From the NCBI RefSeq assembly GCF_001428545.1, contig NZ_LMHZ01000029.1, positions 1,709-46,902 of the forward strand: a stretch of DNA of 45,194 bases, in the 5' to 3' direction. Position numbers and translations under genes: made by a program. This DNA comes from Noviherbaspirillum sp. Root189. GTDB taxonomy: Bacteria > Pseudomonadota > Gammaproteobacteria > Burkholderiales > Burkholderiaceae_D. The notes under the pieces are model-generated. The model was not told the origin of the DNA, did no database searches, and saw nothing but the letters and a program-made list of their open reading frames with translations. This document shows positions 1 through 8,424 of this stretch, piece by piece. Each line of letters starts with the position of its first letter. Position 1 is the stretch's first letter.

Positions 1-333
1 TTGCGCAATACGGCCACCGGCGCGCTGTACCGCTTTGCATTGAACACGGATCCGCGCCAGTGGGCTCCGGGCAAGGCAACGACGGTGAGCCAGACGGTGA
101 GCTTGCCGGCCGATATGCCCAATGGTAACTATGCGGCGATGCTGAACCTGCCGGATCCGGAAAGCACACTGCGCAGCCGCCCCGAGTATGCCATCCAGCT
201 GGCCAATACAGGTATATGGGAATCCAGTACAGGCTTGAATGATCTCTTTCACAGTGTCGACGTCGAGCGGCGCAGCCGGCATGACTTGGAGCGAGCAGCG
301 CACGCAGAACAACAGGAGCTGCGATTGAGATAG
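1..333 (+). CDS. C-terminal fragment of a DUF4832-type protein (cut by window edge)
   Basis: Only the end of this gene is in the window; the reading frame is open from base 1 and its true start lies to the left. The 110 visible residues align closely with the C-terminal domain of the complete gene at 607-2067. Shared blocks are GALYRF, the DPRxWxPG motif, NLPDPE and RPEY...AN.G. This is the beta-sandwich-like tail of DUF4832 proteins. After the shared part it carries an extra charged tail of about 25 residues rich in Arg, Glu and His, absent from the neighbour. The two genes are therefore tandem paralogues on the same strand, separated by a repeat element. Function is unknown; export is inferred from the paralogue. 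Confidence 0.7.
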   Translation: MRNTATGALYRFALNTDPRQWAPGKATTVSQTVSLPADMPNGNYAAMLNLPDPESTLRSRPEYAIQLANTGIWESSTGLNDLFHSVDVERRSRHDLERAAHAEQQELRLR

Positions 334-455
334 GCATCTGAAAGCAACCCCAGATATCAGTCGGACAGACAGCAGGCAAAAGGGCGAATCAGATCATCAC
401 ACATGCCGGCGCCAGTGTGCATCACAAATATGATGCATCAATGATGACCGGCTAT

Positions 456-596
456 TAATACCAATCCCAACCCATAACGCACCATGAGATCGCGTCTTTT
501 TCCGCCTGCCTGCGTTGCACTCGTCGTCAATAGCCCGCTATTGACTCCTCCTGCGATCGATCTCATTTGTCACGTTACAGCTTGGGATTGATATAA
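456..596. repeat. Dispersed repeat with inverted ends, copy 1
   Basis: This 141-bp element is closely matched by a second copy at 2923-3075 in the same orientation. Its ends are inverted: TAATACCAATCCCAA at the left and the near-complement of it at 582-596. Inside is a perfect 9-bp stem (526-534 with 537-545, GTCAATAGC / GCTATTGAC) with a 2-base loop. Its right end stops about 10 bases before the start of the following gene, so it may supply the ribosome-binding region (AAGGGG) of that gene. It carries no ORF; it resembles a MITE or REP-like element, and no family name can be given from sequence alone. Confidence 0.85.
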
Positions 597-606
597 GGGG
601 CCATGC

Positions 607-2067
607 ATGCTCACGCACACATTTCGGCAACCAACTATCCTTAGTCTCGCTGTCATATTGGTTCTGCAGGCCGGGCTTTACGGGTGCGGCGGTTCAGGAA
701 GCTCAGGTAATCCGGATAATTTAAGTAGCGCAGGTAGCCCTGCGCAGCTTGCAACTAAAATCGCGCCGGAGGTCTTTCAAGGCATCGCCTATCGTCCCGC
801 GGAAGGTCGCATTGCTAACCCGGAGCGGGGAATGTATCGCCAGGTCGACTGCAACGCACGCCTGGATGCCCCGACCTTGCAGGCATTGCGCCTTACTCAG
901 GACGTTACTTTGGTTCTCTGTCTATTTAAGCTCAAGCCCTTCACGACCTCACCGATCACTCCGGATGCGCTCGCGCTATTTCAGCATCAGATGGATGCGA
1001 TCCGCCTCGCGGGACTGAAAGCCATCGTACGCTTTGCCTACAGCGACACCGAATCCCCTGAAGATGCGGCGCCGGCACAAGTGATGTTGCACTTGGATCA
1101 ACTCGCGTTCTACCTCGCGGCCAACAAGGATGTGATTGCAACGGTGCAGGCTGGATTTGTAGGAAGCTGGGGTGAATGGGACAATAGTACGCATTTCGGC
1201 ATGAGCATCCGCGCTTCAGCGCAAAATTTTTTCGACAGGGCGGCACTGATAGACAAGCTCTTGAGCGTTCTTCCGGTCGAACGGATGGTGCAACTTCGCG
1301 CGCCGCAGATCAAGCGTTCCTATCTGTCGACAAGTCTCCCTCTCACGATTGCCGAATCCTACACCGGTTCCCCAAAAGCCCGCCTTGGTTATCACAACGA
1401 TTGTTTTCTCGCGTCTTCCAGTGACCTCGGAACGTACGATGATATCAACATCGATTACCCCTATCTCGGTGCCGAATCATTACATGTTCCGGTCGGCGGT
1501 GAGACCTGCGCGTATGTGCAGCCGCGCGCGGATTGTCCGACTGCCCTGGCAGAACTCACCGCCTTTCACTGGTCTTATATAAGCCTTGACTATCATCCGT
1601 CTGTCATTGACGCCTGGAAGAAACAGGGCTGCTGGGCAAGCATCGAACAGCACCTCGGATACCGTTTTGTTCTCGAGGACGGTAGTTATGCCGTAACTGC
1701 GGAAGCTGGAGGCAACTTCGCCTTGACCCTTAACTTGCGCAATGATGGCTGGGCAGCACCGTACAACGGGCGGAACGTTGAACTGGTGTTGCGGCATACC
1801 CAGTCGGGAGCGCTATATCGCTTCAGGATTCCAGCGGATCCGCGTATGTGGCTTCCCGGACAACGTGTAAGTCTAGCTCAATCCCTCACCCTGCCGACCA
1901 ACATGGAAGCAGGAAATTACCTGCTCCTTCTTAATCTGCCGGATCCTGAGGTGGAACTGAGTGACAGGCCGGAATATTCCGTCCGGTTTGCTAACGACGG
2001 TGTATTCGAAGCAGCAACCGGATTTAACAGTCTTCAGCACGAAGTTGCCATCGGACCAGCAAGTTGA
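607..2067 (+). CDS. DUF4874/DUF4832-type lipoprotein
   Basis: A 486-residue protein with a lipoprotein signal: hydrophobic residues 10-24 and a lipobox LYGC with Cys27, followed by a Gly/Ser-rich linker. It is therefore expected to be anchored to a membrane facing the periplasm or outside. The region around residues 65-190 looks like DUF4874 (ANPERGMYR, then GFVGSWGEW), and the rest like DUF4832, ending in a beta-rich domain with NLPDPE and RPEYS. Such proteins resemble glycoside-hydrolase-type barrels and are often found beside exopolysaccharide genes, so a role in modifying or binding the polysaccharide is possible but unproven. It lies convergent to a wbqC gene, with a strong hairpin between. 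It is a paralogue of the fragment at 1-333. Confidence 0.75.
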   Translation: MLTHTFRQPTILSLAVILVLQAGLYGCGGSGSSGNPDNLSSAGSPAQLATKIAPEVFQGIAYRPAEGRIANPERGMYRQVDCNARLDAPTLQALRLTQDVTLVLCLFKLKPFTTSPITPDALALFQHQMDAIRLAGLKAIVRFAYSDTESPEDAAPAQVMLHLDQLAFYLAANKDVIATVQAGFVGSWGEWDNSTHFGMSIRASAQNFFDRAALIDKLLSVLPVERMVQLRAPQIKRSYLSTSLPLTIAESYTGSPKARLGYHNDCFLASSSDLGTYDDINIDYPYLGAESLHVPVGGETCAYVQPRADCPTALAELTAFHWSYISLDYHPSVIDAWKKQGCWASIEQHLGYRFVLEDGSYAVTAEAGGNFALTLNLRNDGWAAPYNGRNVELVLRHTQSGALYRFRIPADPRMWLPGQRVSLAQSLTLPTNMEAGNYLLLLNLPDPEVELSDRPEYSVRFANDGVFEAATGFNSLQHEVAIGPAS

Positions 2068-2075
2068 TGTTGTGT

Positions 2076-2118
2076 TGCAGCGGCGTATTGCCACGGGCCA
2101 GGGCAATACGCCGCTGCA
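2076..2118. terminator. Strong hairpin between convergent genes
   Basis: A perfect 17-bp inverted repeat (2076-2092 with 2102-2118) with a 9-base loop lies directly after the stop codon of the DUF4832 lipoprotein and before the end of the convergent wbqC gene. There is no long T-run on either side, so it may be a bidirectional terminator that works without a clear U-tract, or an mRNA-end stabiliser. The position between two converging genes supports the terminator reading. Confidence 0.65.
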
Positions 2119-2136
2119 CGGAGGCAGCCGATCGGA

Positions 2137-2874
2137 CTATGCTGGTTGACCCATGTGATCCAGCAATGAATACCTGGAGAGCAGATTCTGCATCTTCCGC
2201 AAGTCATTGAACATCAGCACATCAATGATCGACAGCAGTGGGACGAACTCATTGCCAAACTGCGAATAGCAGATATCGTCGATCTGATGAAACTTCAACA
2301 CGATACCGTGTTCCAGAAAGCGTTCAGGAGAGTACAGCTTCATGCCGCCGATCAGGTTGATGTAAACGTCGCCACCCAGCTTTTTCTGCGTAAGGATCAC
2401 ACGCTCCTGCTTGTCGGCCACCTCGCCGATGACAAGATCCGACGCAACCAGGATCGGAGTCTCGATACGCATGTAATCGCACAGCCGCCGCAAAGATCTG
2501 ATCGTAAACTTTGCCAGATTCTTTTCGTCATACATCAGTATGTCTTCGAGCAGCGGATAAACGCTTTCGAAGCAGGGCGCCTTACGATAAGAGGAAAAAA
2601 TAATCCGCAGGAGATGTTCCATCTCCTGGATGAAGTTATCGGAAAAGTAGCGCTGGTTAATATTTAGATGATGGCTGTCCTTCTTGAGAGGAAAGGTCAC
2701 GAGCTTATCTTTTCCATTTACCAGGATTCTGTTCCGATTGATCCAGGATTCCTTCACATACTGCAAATCGTCTCCGAGAACAAAGATATCTACTGCCGCC
2801 ATCAACTGGAAATAACCCAGATAAGGAAACAGGTAAGGCTGCATCATTCCTATCTTCTTGCCCATATTCTTCAC
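2137..2874 (-). CDS. WbqC-family protein (copy 1)
   Basis: A 245-residue WbqC-like protein (PF08889 type). The N-terminus shows the family signature MMQPYLFPYLGYFQL, then a WINRNRILVNG block near residue 45 and SIIDVLMFND near the C-terminus. WbqC-like proteins occur in O-antigen and capsule loci and are thought to act in modification of amino sugars, but the reaction is not settled. The first codon is GTG; an ATG three codons further (2865) is an alternative. It is a clear paralogue of the WbqC at 15562-16299, yet unlike that copy it sits outside the packed operon, between the two copies of the repeat at 456 and 2923. Confidence 0.8.
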   Translation of the reverse strand: MKNMGKKIGMMQPYLFPYLGYFQLMAAVDIFVLGDDLQYVKESWINRNRILVNGKDKLVTFPLKKDSHHLNINQRYFSDNFIQEMEHLLRIIFSSYRKAPCFESVYPLLEDILMYDEKNLAKFTIRSLRRLCDYMRIETPILVASDLVIGEVADKQERVILTQKKLGGDVYINLIGGMKLYSPERFLEHGIVLKFHQIDDICYSQFGNEFVPLLSIIDVLMFNDLRKMQNLLSRYSLLDHMGQPA

Positions 2875-2922
2875 TTTTCACTGTCGCTTCCTGCGACAGG
2901 TGGTTCATCACCGCTTTACCTG

Positions 2923-3075
2923 TAATACCAATCCCAACCCATTACGCACCATGAGATCGCGTCTTTTTTCGGGGGCGCCGAGCCGCCTGCCGGCGTTGCA
3001 CTCGTCGTCAATAGCTCGCTATTGACTCCTCCTGCGCCTTGTCATTTGTCACGTTATAGCTTGGGATTGGTATAA
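2923..3075. repeat. Dispersed repeat with inverted ends, copy 2
   Basis: Second copy of the element at 456-596, in the same orientation. The inverted ends are better kept here: TAATACCAATCCCAA at 2923-2937 against its near-exact complement at 3061-3075. The inner 9-bp stem is also conserved (3007-3015 with 3018-3026). It carries a short GC-rich insertion (about 13 bases, near 2970-2985) missing in copy 1. It separates the wbqC copy from the end of the methyltransferase gene that closes the polysaccharide operon. Confidence 0.85.
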
Positions 3076-3102
3076 CACAAGCCTGGAGGACATTAACAAT
3101 GT

Positions 3103-3978
3103 TTAGCGTTCTTCCTGTTCCAGACTTTTTCCCTTCATCAGAATGATCGTACGCGCATTGGGATGCCATCCCTCCTTGCCCCACACGATCCGGTATCCAA
3201 AGCTCGTCATGACATCGAGGTCTACCGGGTTGTTGTAGACAATCACTGGTGCTATCGGATTGAGCGCAGCCATGACGCTTTGCAGAATTGCTGCACTGAA
3301 GGGGTTGTAAAGGTAGACGATAAGCTTGTTTCCATGCTCTCCGTAATTGAAGGTTCTTGCGTCGGCGTGCACGAAACGAATGGAAGGCGCACCCGGAACG
3401 TCAGAGCCTGCACCGATGATCTTTCGGTTGCGGATCGCACCCGTGATGCAAGGGCCATGCACGTCGATACCGATCATCGGCTGATCGAGGCCTGCACGCC
3501 TGAGGAGCTTGGTCCAGGCGAGCACGACCTTGCCCTTTCCGCAGCCGATGTCGACAAATGTGTATCGTTCAAAATCCCGTCCGAGTATTTGTCTGAGTGC
3601 TGCAAATGCCTTGTTCACTTCACCGGTCCAGGAGCAGCGGTAGGGCCGTTCATAGTCCTGAAGACCGAGTGGTTTGACTGTCGACCCTTCAATGATCGTA
3701 GCGGTATGGGTATCTGTGCCGTTAACCAGATCGAACAGATGCGCCTGCAAAAAATAATCAATTGGAAGGCGGATGCCCTTTGCCCGGAACATGCGCCAAT
3801 AGTCCCCGATTCCAAAACCGTTTTCTCTTGTGATGACTTGCGTAGTATGCATGTTCAGATTTCCTTCCCTTGATTTTTCGACGTCCTTCATGGCGGCGCA
3901 ATCGGCGCGGAGCCCGCATAGTTCCGTACCATTCTCGCGTTCTGGCTGTACAAGGGGTGTCATATCAGGGAAATTCAT
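3103..3978 (-). CDS. Class I SAM-dependent methyltransferase
   Basis: A 291-residue protein with the SAM-binding motif [14 protein letters not shown] in its middle and the acidic strand end GIDVH about 25 residues later, then YLYNPF near motif IV. The substrate cannot be told; as the last gene of the polysaccharide operon it may methylate a sugar. The ATG at 3978 overlaps the stop of rmlA by 4 bases (ATGA), which suggests translational coupling. A second possible start, ATG at 3852 (residue 43, MHTTQV), has a better ribosome-binding site (GGAAGGAAA) and would remove an N-terminal stretch that looks unstructured, giving 249 residues. The fold is sure, the start and substrate are not. Confidence 0.75.
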   Translation of the reverse strand: MNFPDMTPLVQPERENGTELCGLRADCAAMKDVEKSREGNLNMHTTQVITRENGFGIGDYWRMFRAKGIRLPIDYFLQAHLFDLVNGTDTHTATIIEGSTVKPLGLQDYERPYRCSWTGEVNKAFAALRQILGRDFERYTFVDIGCGKGKVVLAWTKLLRRAGLDQPMIGIDVHGPCITGAIRNRKIIGAGSDVPGAPSIRFVHADARTFNYGEHGNKLIVYLYNPFSAAILQSVMAALNPIAPVIVYNNPVDLDVMTSFGYRIVWGKEGWHPNARTIILMKGKSLEQEER

Positions 3979-4859
3979 TTCAGCATCTGCATCAGGTAAC
4001 GGCCATAATCGTTTTTAGCTAACGGTGCTGCAAGGCGCTCGACGTCATTCGCCGAAATCCATTTCTGGTGGTATGCGATCTCTTCCGGGCAGGCTACCAT
4101 CAATCCCTGGCGCTTTTGCAATGTGGCAATCAGCTGTCCGGCTTCCAGAAGGGACTCATGGGTACCCGTGTCGAGCCAGGCGATGCCGCGCCCCAGGACT
4201 TTGACATTCAACATTTCCATCTCCATGTAAATCTTGTTCACGGTCGTGATCTCCAGTTCGCCGCGTGGTGATGGTTGTATGCTTGCCGCGATATCGCACA
4301 CTTGGTGATCGTAGAAATACAACCCTGTGACTGCGTAGTTGGAACGCGGAACAGGCGGCTTTTCTTCAATCGACACTGCACGATAGTTCTCGTCGAAGCT
4401 CACCACGCCATAACGTTCCGGATCATGCACATGATAAGCAAAGATATGGGCGCCGCCGTCCTGCGCATTAATTTTTCGCAAAAGACTAAAGAGTTCGTGG
4501 CCGTAAAAAATATTATCTCCCAGGACCAGTGCGCTTGGGCCGCCATCGATAAAGTCTTTGCCGATCAGGAATGCCTGGGCGAGGCCTTCCGGCTTGGGCT
4601 GCACTGCGTATTGAATGTTCATGCCCCACTGATGTCCGTCACCCAGCAGGCCTTCAAAGCGCGGCGTGTCTTCCGGTGTCGAGATCAGCAGCACATCGCG
4701 TATGCCCGATAGCATCAGCGTCGACAGCGGATAGTAGACCATCGGTTTGTCATAGACCGGCAGCAGCTGTTTCGATATCATCCGCGTCATCGGATACAAG
4801 CGCGTGCCGGAGCCACCGGCCAGTATGATTCCCCTGCGCTGGGGTGTGTTCTTGATCAT
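3975..4859 (-). CDS. rmlA: Glucose-1-phosphate thymidylyltransferase RmlA
   Basis: A 294-residue protein of the usual length for RmlA/RfbA. It makes dTDP-glucose from glucose-1-phosphate and dTTP in the cytoplasm. The nucleotidyltransferase signature GGSGTRLYP is at residues 15-23 and [11 protein letters not shown] at 30-40; LGDNIFYG follows near residue 110. A possible ribosome-binding site, AGG, lies upstream of ATG at 4859. It follows rmlB after a gap of about 50 bases and overlaps the methyltransferase downstream. RmlC and RmlD are not in the window, so the dTDP-4-keto-6-deoxyglucose formed with RmlB is probably used by the aminotransferase at 16296-17447 rather than, or in addition to, rhamnose synthesis. 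Confidence 0.95.
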   Translation of the reverse strand: MIKNTPQRRGIILAGGSGTRLYPMTRMISKQLLPVYDKPMVYYPLSTLMLSGIRDVLLISTPEDTPRFEGLLGDGHQWGMNIQYAVQPKPEGLAQAFLIGKDFIDGGPSALVLGDNIFYGHELFSLLRKINAQDGGAHIFAYHVHDPERYGVVSFDENYRAVSIEEKPPVPRSNYAVTGLYFYDHQVCDIAASIQPSPRGELEITTVNKIYMEMEMLNVKVLGRGIAWLDTGTHESLLEAGQLIATLQKRQGLMVACPEEIAYHQKWISANDVERLAAPLAKNDYGRYLMQMLK

Positions 4860-4911
4860 CGTTACATACCTGTCATTGGTGGTTGAATAGTCCTGAATGC
4901 GTTAGTCGCAT

Positions 4912-5970
4912 TCAGGTGCCGTACTGCTGTTGCATCCAGTTCCGGTAGCCGCCGCTGGTGACGTTCTCTACCCAGTCTTTGTTGTCGAGGTACCAGCCCA
5001 CTGTTTTCCTTATCGCGTTGTCGAAGGTTTCTACCGGCTCCCAGTCCAGTTCGCGCCGGATCTTGTCCGCGTCGATCGCATACCGGCGGTCGTGGCCGGG
5101 TCTGTCCTTTACAAAGCTGATTTGCGCGGTGTACGACTTGCCGTCCGGACGCGGGCGCAGTTCGTCCAGCACCTGGCAGATTGTGCTGACGACGTCCAGG
5201 TTCGCCATCTCGTTCCAGCCGCCCACGTTATAGGTTTCTCCGGGCTGGCCAGCCTGCAACACGCGCCTGAGGGCGCTACAGTGATCCTTCACGTAAAGCC
5301 AGTCACGTATCTGCATGCCGTCGCCGTATATGGGCAGGGACTTTCCGGCCAGTGCGTTCTGGATGCAGAGTGGAATCAGCTTTTCCGGGAACTGGTATGG
5401 GCCGTAGTTGTTGCTGCAGTTAGTGATCAGGATCGGCAACCCATAGGTGTGGTGCCAGGCGCGCACAAGGTGATCGCTTGCCGCCTTGCTGGCGCTGTAG
5501 GGACTGTTAGGCTGGTAGCGCGCAGATTCTGCAAAAGGCGGATCGGTTTCAGCGGCGGAACCGAAGACTTCGTCGGTAGAAACATGCAGAAACCGGAAAC
5601 CATCGTGTGTCGGCTGTGGCAGCCCGGACCAATATATGCGGGCTGCTTCGAGAAGATGGAAGGTGCCGAGGATATTAGTACGAATGAAATCATCTGGCCC
5701 ATGGATGGAACGGTCCACATGGGATTCGGCGGCAAAATGCACAATTGCTCGAGGGCGATAGTTTTGTAAAAGGTCGCTGACGAGTTTACGATCGCCGATG
5801 TCGCCTTGAATGAAGATATGGCGTAAGTCGTAACGGTGCGGGTGCAGTGAATCGATATTGCCGGCATAGGTCAGCTTGTCCACGTTGATGACGGGTTCGT
5901 CTCCGGCTGCCAGCCAGTCAAGTACAAAGTTCGCACCGATAAAGCCAGCACCGCCTGTTACTAGTATCAC
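4912..5970 (-). CDS. rmlB: dTDP-glucose 4,6-dehydratase RmlB
   Basis: A 352-residue extended short-chain dehydrogenase that converts dTDP-glucose to dTDP-4-keto-6-deoxyglucose with bound NAD. The Rossmann motif GGAGFIGANF is at residues 6-15, the STDEVFG active-site block at 131-137 and the catalytic Tyr158-x3-Lys162 after it. The start codon is GTG at 5970, chosen because AAGGAG lies 6 bases before it. It precedes rmlA. Its product is the branch point for many deoxy- and aminodeoxy-sugars; the presence of a DegT aminotransferase and a GNAT acetyltransferase in the same operon points to an acetamido-dideoxyhexose. Confidence 0.95.
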   Translation of the reverse strand: MILVTGGAGFIGANFVLDWLAAGDEPVINVDKLTYAGNIDSLHPHRYDLRHIFIQGDIGDRKLVSDLLQNYRPRAIVHFAAESHVDRSIHGPDDFIRTNILGTFHLLEAARIYWSGLPQPTHDGFRFLHVSTDEVFGSAAETDPPFAESARYQPNSPYSASKAASDHLVRAWHHTYGLPILITNCSNNYGPYQFPEKLIPLCIQNALAGKSLPIYGDGMQIRDWLYVKDHCSALRRVLQAGQPGETYNVGGWNEMANLDVVSTICQVLDELRPRPDGKSYTAQISFVKDRPGHDRRYAIDADKIRRELDWEPVETFDNAIRKTVGWYLDNKDWVENVTSGGYRNWMQQQYGT

Positions 5971-6058
5971 GACGTTCTCCTTAAGTCATTCGGTCTCGAA
6001 AGGGTTTCTGACTTCAAATTTCAATTTTTCAATTCATAGTCAATTTGCACCGGCACCT

Positions 6059-7210
6059 TCATTTCCGGCGCTGTGGCAGTACCTGTGGTCCAACGCCATG
6101 CGGCTCGGGGGCGATATGGATATCTGCCGTGCACTGCGCATAAATCTGCTGGGTCTGTTGCACCATTCTTTCTGCGCTGAAATGCGCGAGAAAGCGTTGC
6201 CTGGCGTGTATGCCCATCGCGCGACGCCTTGGCGGATCTGAAATCAGGCTACGCAATGCATCGGCAAGCGCACCGGCATCATTGCGTTCGAGTAGGATCC
6301 CGGTTACGCCGTCCTCCACCGCTTCGGGTACTCCGCCTACCCGGCTCGCAATGACAGGGAGTCCGGCGCGCATCGCTTCGAGGATGCTGATTGGCAAACC
6401 TTCCCAGCGGCTCAGCAGGACAAATATGTCGGCGTCCGACAGAAGGGCGGCAACGTCGCTTCTTGCGCCGTGAAAGATCACACGGTCTTCTACGCCGAGC
6501 TCCTTTGCAAGACTCCGGCTCGCAACAAGGTCGGGCCCGTCGCCAACGCATTCAACGCGTAAATCCTGCGGCTGGAAGAGCGCTGCTGCACGAAGCAGAG
6601 TCTCGTAGTCCTTTGGTGCGGCAAAGCGCGCGACCATGACGATGCGGGGAACCGCATTAAGTACTGGTGCTACCGGTGGGGCGATGTCCGGGATGCCATT
6701 GTGAACCGTAACCATCTGGGCGGCGTCGCCGACACCCTTGCGTAGCGCGAGCGATCGGTCATAGTCGGAGACACATATGATTTTCTTTGCAAGTGGAGCG
6801 ACCATTTTTTCAACCACCGTTGCAATCTGCGCCTGCCGTCGGGACACACCTTCGGTAAAAGCCCAGCCATGTGCAGTAAACACGGCGGGTATCCCGGCGA
6901 GCGTGGCGGCGGCACGTCCAATGACACCTGCTTTCGAGGAATTTGCATGTACCAGGTCAGGCCGTTCGCGGCGAAGCAATGCATAAACGTCAGTGAGAGC
7001 GGCGAGGTCCTTGCGCGGACTGATCGGATGGACCAGGCTGTCGCATACGTGAACGCGGATATTCATGGATCCGGCAAATTCGGTCAGATACCCTCTGTCG
7101 CCTGTCACCAGCATGAATTGTGCATTTGCTATCTGTGACATCAGGATGCGAATATATTCCTGCCCGCCGCCAAACTCGGATTTGGTCACCATCATCGCGA
7201 TTTTCTTCAA
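6059..7210 (-). CDS. Glycosyltransferase family 4
   Basis: A GT4/GT-B enzyme of 383 residues. Near the N-terminus it has the glycine-rich EFGGGQEYI turn, and in the C-terminal domain VMVARFAAPKDYETLL and the EGLPISILEAMRAGLPVIAS block that carries the retaining GT4 E-x7-E motif. It should add one sugar to the lipid-linked repeat unit on the cytoplasmic side. The frame stays open upstream to 7357, but that would overlap the previous gene by about 65 bases; a TTG at 7210 (KKIAMMVTKSEF) has AGGAAG five bases before it and is the better start. It lies between another GT4 and rmlB. Donor and linkage cannot be told. Confidence 0.85.
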   Translation of the reverse strand: MKKIAMMVTKSEFGGGQEYIRILMSQIANAQFMLVTGDRGYLTEFAGSMNIRVHVCDSLVHPISPRKDLAALTDVYALLRRERPDLVHANSSKAGVIGRAAATLAGIPAVFTAHGWAFTEGVSRRQAQIATVVEKMVAPLAKKIICVSDYDRSLALRKGVGDAAQMVTVHNGIPDIAPPVAPVLNAVPRIVMVARFAAPKDYETLLRAAALFQPQDLRVECVGDGPDLVASRSLAKELGVEDRVIFHGARSDVAALLSDADIFVLLSRWEGLPISILEAMRAGLPVIASRVGGVPEAVEDGVTGILLERNDAGALADALRSLISDPPRRRAMGIHARQRFLAHFSAERMVQQTQQIYAQCTADIHIAPEPHGVGPQVLPQRRK

Positions 7211-7290
7211 TTTGCTTCCTCGCAGCCGTTTATCAACTTTGTGTGCTCCGCACACTTGCCTGCAAGTTGATGTGTTATTCGCTCGCGCGA

Positions 7291-8424
7291 TTAATCCGAA
7301 GCAAAGTGAGCGGATTCTTCGCTTCCTGAAAAACGTCCCTGGTACATTTGCAGCCAACGCTCGACGACTGCTTCCATCGAATAGTGAGCAAGTACGCGCT
7401 CGCGGCCGATGCGTCCCTGGATTTCCCTGTCATGCCTGTCGAGGGATAAGGCGTGCAGCATGGCGTTTGCCAGGGCATTGGCATCCATCACAGGCACGAT
7501 ATGGCCAGCGTCGCCCAGCCATTCGCGTATTCCCCCCGCATCGGTGGATACCACTAAGCGCTCACAGGCAAGCGCTTCGCCAACGACGAGTGGCAAGCCT
7601 TCCCATGCCGAAGAAAGCACGAACAGGTCGGCGGCACTCATGAGATCGGGTATGTCTCTTCTCAGGCCGAGAAAGCGTACGCGTGAGGCAATACCCAGCG
7701 AGCGGGCCTGCGACTCATGGACCGATCTCAGTTCACCGTCACCTGCAATGCAAAGCATGCAATTCCGGCGTTGTGCAAGCACGTTCGACATGGCCTGGAG
7801 AAGATTGCCATAGTCCTTCGCCTCGGTCATGCGGCCGACGGCAAGTATCAACTGCATTCCTTCAGGCACATCGAGCGATTGCCGGATACGTTCACGTGCC
7901 GAAGCGCTGAAGCGAAACAACTGGCAATCGATACCGTTATGCACGGTACTGATCTTGTGCGGGCGGGCGGCGCGCTGCTGTATATAAATGTTCATGCCGA
8001 TGTCGGAAACCGAGGTTGTCATGTCGGCCAGCCAATCGGTCAGCCTGTAGGCCAACATACGTGCGTTGCCGCCTTCGTTGATGCTGTGTGCGGTGCAAAT
8101 CAGGCGAGGCATATCGGTCGTTAGTCGCAAAAGCCGTGCAAAGACATTGGCATGCACCATGTGGCTGTGGACCACGTCAGCCTTGAATTCACGCAGATAA
8201 TGACGCGCGCAGCGATAGGCAGACACAAAACCCTTGACGGTCTTGGGCATGTCGAGCGACTGTATGCGGACCGCCGGGCTGCGAGGCAGGACGAAGCTGT
8301 TACCGGTCATGGAAATCACCAGCACACGGTGCCCAAGGGATGCGAAACGATCGGCCAGGCCGACCACCTGGTTTTCCGCCCCGCCCATGCCAAGACCGGT
8401 CACGATAAAAGCAATATTCATCAT
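7291..8424 (-). CDS. Glycosyltransferase family 4
   Basis: A 377-residue GT-B enzyme. The N-terminus MNIAFIVTGLGMGGAENQV is the typical GT4 opening, and the C-terminal half contains LAVGRMTEAKDYGNLL and SAWEGLPLVVGEALACERLVV, the nucleotide-sugar binding block. Its ATG overlaps the stop of the asparagine-synthase-like gene by 4 bases (ATGA), with a GGGGGA stretch just upstream, so the two are translated together. The role is sugar addition during repeat-unit assembly; the donor sugar is unknown. Confidence 0.87.
   Translation of the reverse strand: MMNIAFIVTGLGMGGAENQVVGLADRFASLGHRVLVISMTGNSFVLPRSPAVRIQSLDMPKTVKGFVSAYRCARHYLREFKADVVHSHMVHANVFARLLRLTTDMPRLICTAHSINEGGNARMLAYRLTDWLADMTTSVSDIGMNIYIQQRAARPHKISTVHNGIDCQLFRFSASARERIRQSLDVPEGMQLILAVGRMTEAKDYGNLLQAMSNVLAQRRNCMLCIAGDGELRSVHESQARSLGIASRVRFLGLRRDIPDLMSAADLFVLSSAWEGLPLVVGEALACERLVVSTDAGGIREWLGDAGHIVPVMDANALANAMLHALSLDRHDREIQGRIGRERVLAHYSMEAVVERWLQMYQGRFSGSEESAHFASD

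Noticed and set aside
4930-5769. 279-codon open frame opposite rmlB
   Set aside because: RmlB is unambiguous on the other strand with all motifs; the frame is a shadow.
3975-5970. dTDP-rhamnose synthesis as the purpose of rmlA/rmlB
   Set aside because: No rmlC or rmlD in the window, whereas an aminotransferase and acetyltransferase acting on the same intermediate are present; rhamnose is not excluded if the other genes lie elsewhere.
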